From the NCBI GenBank assembly GCA_964415435.1, contig CAYPZT010000036.1, forward strand, positions 1 to 8,103: 8,103 nt of DNA. The letters are read 5' to 3'. Shown here in pieces: positions 5,485-8,103 of the stretch. A model generated the notes under the pieces. It was not told where the DNA came from. It did no database searches and saw only the letters and a program-made list of their open reading frames with translations. Within the stretch, counting starts at the first letter, position 1; each line of letters begins with the position of its first letter. The translations under genes and the position numbers were made by a program. This stretch comes from CAYPZT01 sp964415435 (lineage in GTDB: Bacteria; Patescibacteriota; Microgenomatia; UBA1406; GWC2-37-13).

Positions 5485-7575
5485 TCAAGCCGAAAGGAGC
5501 TGGAGATTGATTCTCCCCATTTTGTCTACCTCTATTACCTTTACTCTCACCTTTTGGCCGATCTTTACGATTTCATTCGGATCTTTTACGAATCTGTTCG
5601 CCATCTTGGAAACATGAACCATGCCTTCCTTCCCGGCAAAAAGCTCTACAAACGCACCGAAAGGAAGAATTCTTCTTACCTCGCCCTCAAACTCTTCACC
5701 TGTCTGCACTTCTCGGGTAATATTTTCGATATGTGTTTTTGCTTCCTCGACCTTGGCCTTATCAATGCCTGTGATCGTCACCTTACCATCATCGGACACG
5801 TTGATATCGGTTTCGGTGCGCGCGATAAGGTTACGTATATTGCGTCCACCTGGACCTATGATTTCACCTATCTTATCGGCCGGAGGAGTTATAACAACAA
5901 CCTTTGGCGCAAACTTCGAAAGCTCTGTTCGAGGTGTTTTTATGGCTGCTTTCATCTTCTCCAAGATAAAGAGTCGTGCTTTTTTAGCTTTCTCAAGGAC
6001 TTCTTCAATCATCTTGTCAGTTAAACCTTCTATCTTAACATCAAGCTGGACCGCGGTTACACCTGTTTCTGAGCCGGTAACTTTAAAGTCCATATCACCT
6101 GAGAAATCCTCAATACCCATGATGTCAGTAAGGATCACATACTCACCCTTTTCATTGGTGATAAGACCCATGGCAATACCTGAAACTGGCGCCTTAATGG
6201 GTACGCCTGCATCCATAAGAGCCAGGGTTGATCCACAAGTTGAAGCCATTGAGGTAGAGCCGTTAGAGGACAGGACCTCGGAAACAACACGAATGGTGTA
6301 AGGGAACTCTTTTGCCGACGGAAGGACCGGCTCGATTGCTTTTTCGGCAAGTGCACCATGTCCGATTTCACGTCGTGATGGAAATCCAACTCTACCCGTC
6401 TCTCCTACTGAGTAAGGAGGCATGTAATAATGGTGGATATAGCTTTTTGCTTCTTCACCTTCTGGGCTCTCGATAAGCTGTTCCAGACTTGGTGCACCTA
6501 AAGTTACGATCGAAAGCACCTGAGTGTCGCCTCGCTGGAAGATGGCCGATCCATGAGTACGAGGAAGTATGGAAACTTCAGCACTTATTGGTCGGATCTC
6601 ATCTGGGTCACGATTATCAGCTCTTTTTTTGGTGGTAAGAATTTTTTCTCTTAACGCCTGTTTTGTGAGATAGTCGATTGCTTTCATGACCATTTTCCTG
6701 TCGTATTCTTCCTTTAACACTTCCATCACTTCATTTACCAGAAGGTTGAGTGACTCACCGCTGTCAAATTCTTTTTGTGCTTTTTCAGCAAGAAGTTTTT
6801 CGATCTGTTTTTTGAAGTCCTTTTTTAGGATATTGAGAAGTTCTGCATCAAGAAGGTCAGGAGGTGTTGGATCTTTTGGCTTACCTACTTTTTCTCTAAG
6901 CTTCTCAATGAAAGAAATTATTGCTGCATTTTCTTTCTTTGCGACGCCAATTGCTTTTAAGACAATTTCCTCGCTTATCTCCTCACCTTTTGTTTCGATC
7001 ATGTTGACTTTATCTTTCGTTGAAGAAACGATAAGATCGAGGCTTGAAAAATTCTGCTCTTCTTCTTTTGGATTTACTATAAATGTATTATCTCCTTCAG
7101 CGTCTTTCACATATCCAACGCGGGTCATGCTTATCGGACCCTTCCAAGGAATAGAAGATAGGTGAAGCGCTGTAGATACTGCGACTGCCGAAAGCATGTC
7201 TGGCGAGTTTACTCCATCCACCGAAAGTAGCGTTATGATAACCTGAACTTCTCTACGATAACTTGAAGGGAAAAGAGGACGAATGGACCGGTCAATAAGC
7301 CGTGCGGTAAGGATTGCATCGTCCGATGGTCTTCCTTCCCGTTTAACCCACCGGGAACCCTTAATTCTGCCGCCCGCATATAGTTTTTCTGAGTATTCGA
7401 CCTGAAGGGGAAAATAATCAAGTTCTGGTTTTTCTCTGCCGGCGGTCACTGTCACTAAGACACAGGTGTCTCCCATGCGTGCAAAAAGAGAGGATGTCGC
7501 CTGTTTCGCAAGCTTTCCGCCCTGAAGTGTAAGCTTCTGACCGTTTATTTCAATTGATTCTTCAAAAAAATCCAT
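5485..7575 (-). CDS. pnp: Polyribonucleotide nucleotidyltransferase (PNPase)
   Basis: A 696-residue 3'-to-5' phosphorolytic exoribonuclease, full length for the family. It degrades RNA with phosphate, releasing nucleoside diphosphates, as a trimeric ring in the cytoplasm. Domain order: first RNase PH domain (about 1-230), helical domain (about 240-310), second RNase PH domain (about 315-550), KH domain (about 557-617, GPGG loop at 574-577) and S1 domain (about 625-693). The active-site block of the second core domain is intact: SNGSTSMAS at 437-445 and EDFSGDMDFK at 489-498, with Asp490, Asp496 and Lys498 matching the E. coli Asp486, Asp492 and Lys494. The gene follows rpsO by 15 bases, the widespread rpsO-pnp pairing. 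Those 15 bases (minus strand) are pyrimidine-rich with no Shine-Dalgarno, so translation may depend on coupling to rpsO or on a non-SD mechanism. It ends in TGA. Confidence 0.98.
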   Translation of the reverse strand: MDFFEESIEINGQKLTLQGGKLAKQATSSLFARMGDTCVLVTVTAGREKPELDYFPLQVEYSEKLYAGGRIKGSRWVKREGRPSDDAILTARLIDRSIRPLFPSSYRREVQVIITLLSVDGVNSPDMLSAVAVSTALHLSSIPWKGPISMTRVGYVKDAEGDNTFIVNPKEEEQNFSSLDLIVSSTKDKVNMIETKGEEISEEIVLKAIGVAKKENAAIISFIEKLREKVGKPKDPTPPDLLDAELLNILKKDFKKQIEKLLAEKAQKEFDSGESLNLLVNEVMEVLKEEYDRKMVMKAIDYLTKQALREKILTTKKRADNRDPDEIRPISAEVSILPRTHGSAIFQRGDTQVLSIVTLGAPSLEQLIESPEGEEAKSYIHHYYMPPYSVGETGRVGFPSRREIGHGALAEKAIEPVLPSAKEFPYTIRVVSEVLSSNGSTSMASTCGSTLALMDAGVPIKAPVSGIAMGLITNEKGEYVILTDIMGIEDFSGDMDFKVTGSETGVTAVQLDVKIEGLTDKMIEEVLEKAKKARLFILEKMKAAIKTPRTELSKFAPKVVVITPPADKIGEIIGPGGRNIRNLIARTETDINVSDDGKVTITGIDKAKVEEAKTHIENITREVQTGEEFEGEVRRILPFGAFVELFAGKEGMVHVSKMANRFVKDPNEIVKIGQKVRVKVIEVDKMGRINLQLLSA

Positions 7576-7590
7576 GTGTATGAGGAAAGG

Positions 7591-7860
7591 TTACTTCTTT
7601 AGTCCGAGACTTTCAAGTAATTTCTTATAACGTTTTTCGTCCAATTTTTGAAGATAGTTAAGAATCCTTCTTCTTTTCGAGATAACCTTGAGTAAGCCTC
7701 TCCGTGAGTGGTTATCCTTTTTGTTCTCATCAAGATGAGAAGTAAGTCTCATTATTTTCTGAGTCAAAAGTGCAACCTGAACTTCGGGAGAACCGGTATC
7801 GCCTTTTTTTTGTGCGTAGGACTCTATAACCTTCTGTTTATCATCGTCTACTGTGATCAT
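7591..7860 (-). CDS. rpsO: 30S ribosomal protein S15
   Basis: An 89-residue protein, exactly the typical length of S15 (uS15), a primary binder of the central domain of 16S rRNA. The family hallmark runs from GDTGSPEVQVALLT (20-33) through HLDENKKDNHSRRGLL (42-57) to KRRRILNYL (62-70). The rRNA-contacting His42, Asp49 and Ser52 are present (E. coli numbering 41, 48 and 51 without Met). It is the first gene of the minus-strand series and is followed 15 bases later by pnp. A strong promoter lies only 8 bases upstream of the ATG, leaving no room for the structured autoregulatory leader that controls rpsO in E. coli and several other bacteria. Some control at the transcript or initiation level must therefore differ if that promoter is the main one. 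Confidence 0.98.
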   Translation of the reverse strand: MITVDDDKQKVIESYAQKKGDTGSPEVQVALLTQKIMRLTSHLDENKKDNHSRRGLLKVISKRRRILNYLQKLDEKRYKKLLESLGLKK

Positions 7861-7868
7861 GACGTTAG

Positions 7869-7876
7869 ATTATAAT
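7869..7876 (+). promoter_or_regulatory. Palindromic -10 element, possible divergent promoter toward 7910
   Basis: ATTATAAT at 7869-7876 is its own reverse complement, so a perfect TATAAT also reads on the plus strand (7871-7876). RNA polymerase using it in that direction would start near 7883, about 27 bases before the ATG of the partial membrane gene. No -35 match is seen at the expected 7848-7853 (CTACTG), so plus-strand use would be weak or need another aid. Shared symmetric -10 elements are a known basis of divergent bacterial transcription. Confidence 0.3.
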
Positions 7877-7897
7877 GGAAACAGTTGTAACTTGCAA
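7869..7897 (-). promoter_or_regulatory. Promoter of rpsO-pnp, predicted leaderless
   Basis: On the minus strand, TTGCAA (7897-7892), a 17-base spacer and a perfect TATAAT (7874-7869) form the best promoter in the window. Eight bases separate the -10 from the rpsO ATG at 7860, so transcription should begin at about 7862-7860, giving a leaderless or nearly leaderless mRNA. The -35 box lies within the palindrome CTTGCAAG (7891-7898). Confidence 0.6.
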
Positions 7898-7909
7898 GCG
7901 CGAAAGTGC

Positions 7910-8103
7910 ATGAAACTAAAACATACTATTTCCAATTGCCGTTACCTTCTCGGAGCGATTTTGTTCCTCTTAACGAGTGTTCTGTTGGTATTTTTCGTCC
8001 CTCCTACAGAACTCTACACAATCGCCGTATTTAACATTAATGTGGCGCTTGGTTTGCTTCTCCTTCTTATACATTACAAGGCTCCTCGATGGATTATGCC
8101 TAT
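7910..8103 (+). CDS. Small membrane protein, N-terminal fragment (unknown function)
   Basis: An open frame of 64 codons begins at ATG 7910 and runs through the right edge without a stop. The translation starts MKLKHTISNCRYLLGAILFL, with a short positive N-terminus followed by two strongly hydrophobic helices at about 13-30 and 36-54 separated by a tight PPTEL turn. The segment then turns basic and aromatic (HYKAPRW), consistent with a return to the cytoplasm. This is a two-helix hairpin or the start of a larger polytopic protein; I do not recognise a family. A TTG at 7892 is an alternative in-frame start. No Shine-Dalgarno is evident. It diverges from rpsO across 49 bases that hold the shared -10 palindrome. 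Composition and hydrophobic patterning argue for a real gene, but the visible length is short. Confidence 0.6.
   Translation, partial: MKLKHTISNCRYLLGAILFLLTSVLLVFFVPPTELYTIAVFNINVALGLLLLLIHYKAPRWIMP

Noticed and set aside
5621..6301. A 226-codon plus-strand open frame opposite pnp
   Set aside because: It is antisense to the catalytic, KH and S1 domains of a full-length PNPase, and its Ser/Val/Ile-rich translation resembles no family.
7861..7909. S15-binding autoregulatory leader RNA upstream of rpsO
   Set aside because: The promoter is too close to the start codon to leave a leader, and no pseudoknot or three-way-junction-like pairing is evident in the 49 bases.
1..8103. CRISPR array, tRNA, insertion sequence, toxin-antitoxin or defence system
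   Set aside because: No spaced direct repeats, cloverleaf-like sequence, terminal inverted repeats, transposase motifs or known defence domains were seen on either strand.

Overview
This window reads as ordinary bacterial chromosome from a small-genome organism. It is most likely a metagenome-assembled member of the Patescibacteria/CPR, perhaps the Microgenomates side. That placement is an inference from three things: the compact rpsO-pnp-ftsK arrangement beside a yvcK-dgkA-mraY-like cluster, the near-absence of Shine-Dalgarno sequences, and an internal run of ten Ns typical of a scaffold. UGA is used as a normal stop (yvcK and pnp both end in TGA), so a UGA-recoding genetic code is not in use. 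No rRNA, tRNA, CRISPR array, insertion sequence, phage gene or convincing intrinsic terminator was seen. No stretch longer than about 60 bases lacks a gene.

Layout. Bases 1-184 (minus strand) hold the N-terminus of a sugar-nucleotide pyrophosphorylase-like nucleotidyltransferase that runs off the left edge. Diverging from it is a tight plus-strand cluster: yvcK (243-1223), a dgkA/undecaprenol kinase family gene (1220-1579, overlapping yvcK by ATGA) and an MraY-like phosphoglycosyltransferase (1586-2623, containing the N gap). This cluster meets a minus-strand series tail to tail, with only 4 bases between stop codons. In transcription order the minus-strand series is rpsO (7860-7591), pnp (7575-5485), ftsK (5435-3282) and an unrecognised 203-aa protein (3239-2628). 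At the right edge, a previously hidden partial plus-strand gene for a small membrane protein (7910 onward) diverges from rpsO.

How the genes fit together. The plus cluster is coherent for cell-envelope precursor supply: DgkA-family enzymes make the phosphorylated lipid carrier, MraY loads it with a sugar phosphate, and YvcK proteins bind UDP-GlcNAc and tune wall metabolism. The minus series joins translation (S15), RNA decay (PNPase) and chromosome segregation/division (FtsK).

The most noteworthy signals are: (a) an MraY that keeps its catalytic aspartates but has lost two of the three histidines of the HHH motif; (b) a repeated promoter geometry, TTG-type -35, 17-base spacer and TACAAT/TATAAT, placed so close to the rpsO and ftsK start codons that the mRNAs should be leaderless or nearly so; (c) a palindromic -10 element in the rpsO divergent region; and (d) the unrecognised 203-aa protein behind ftsK. 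I see no multi-gene system here that I would call undescribed with confidence.
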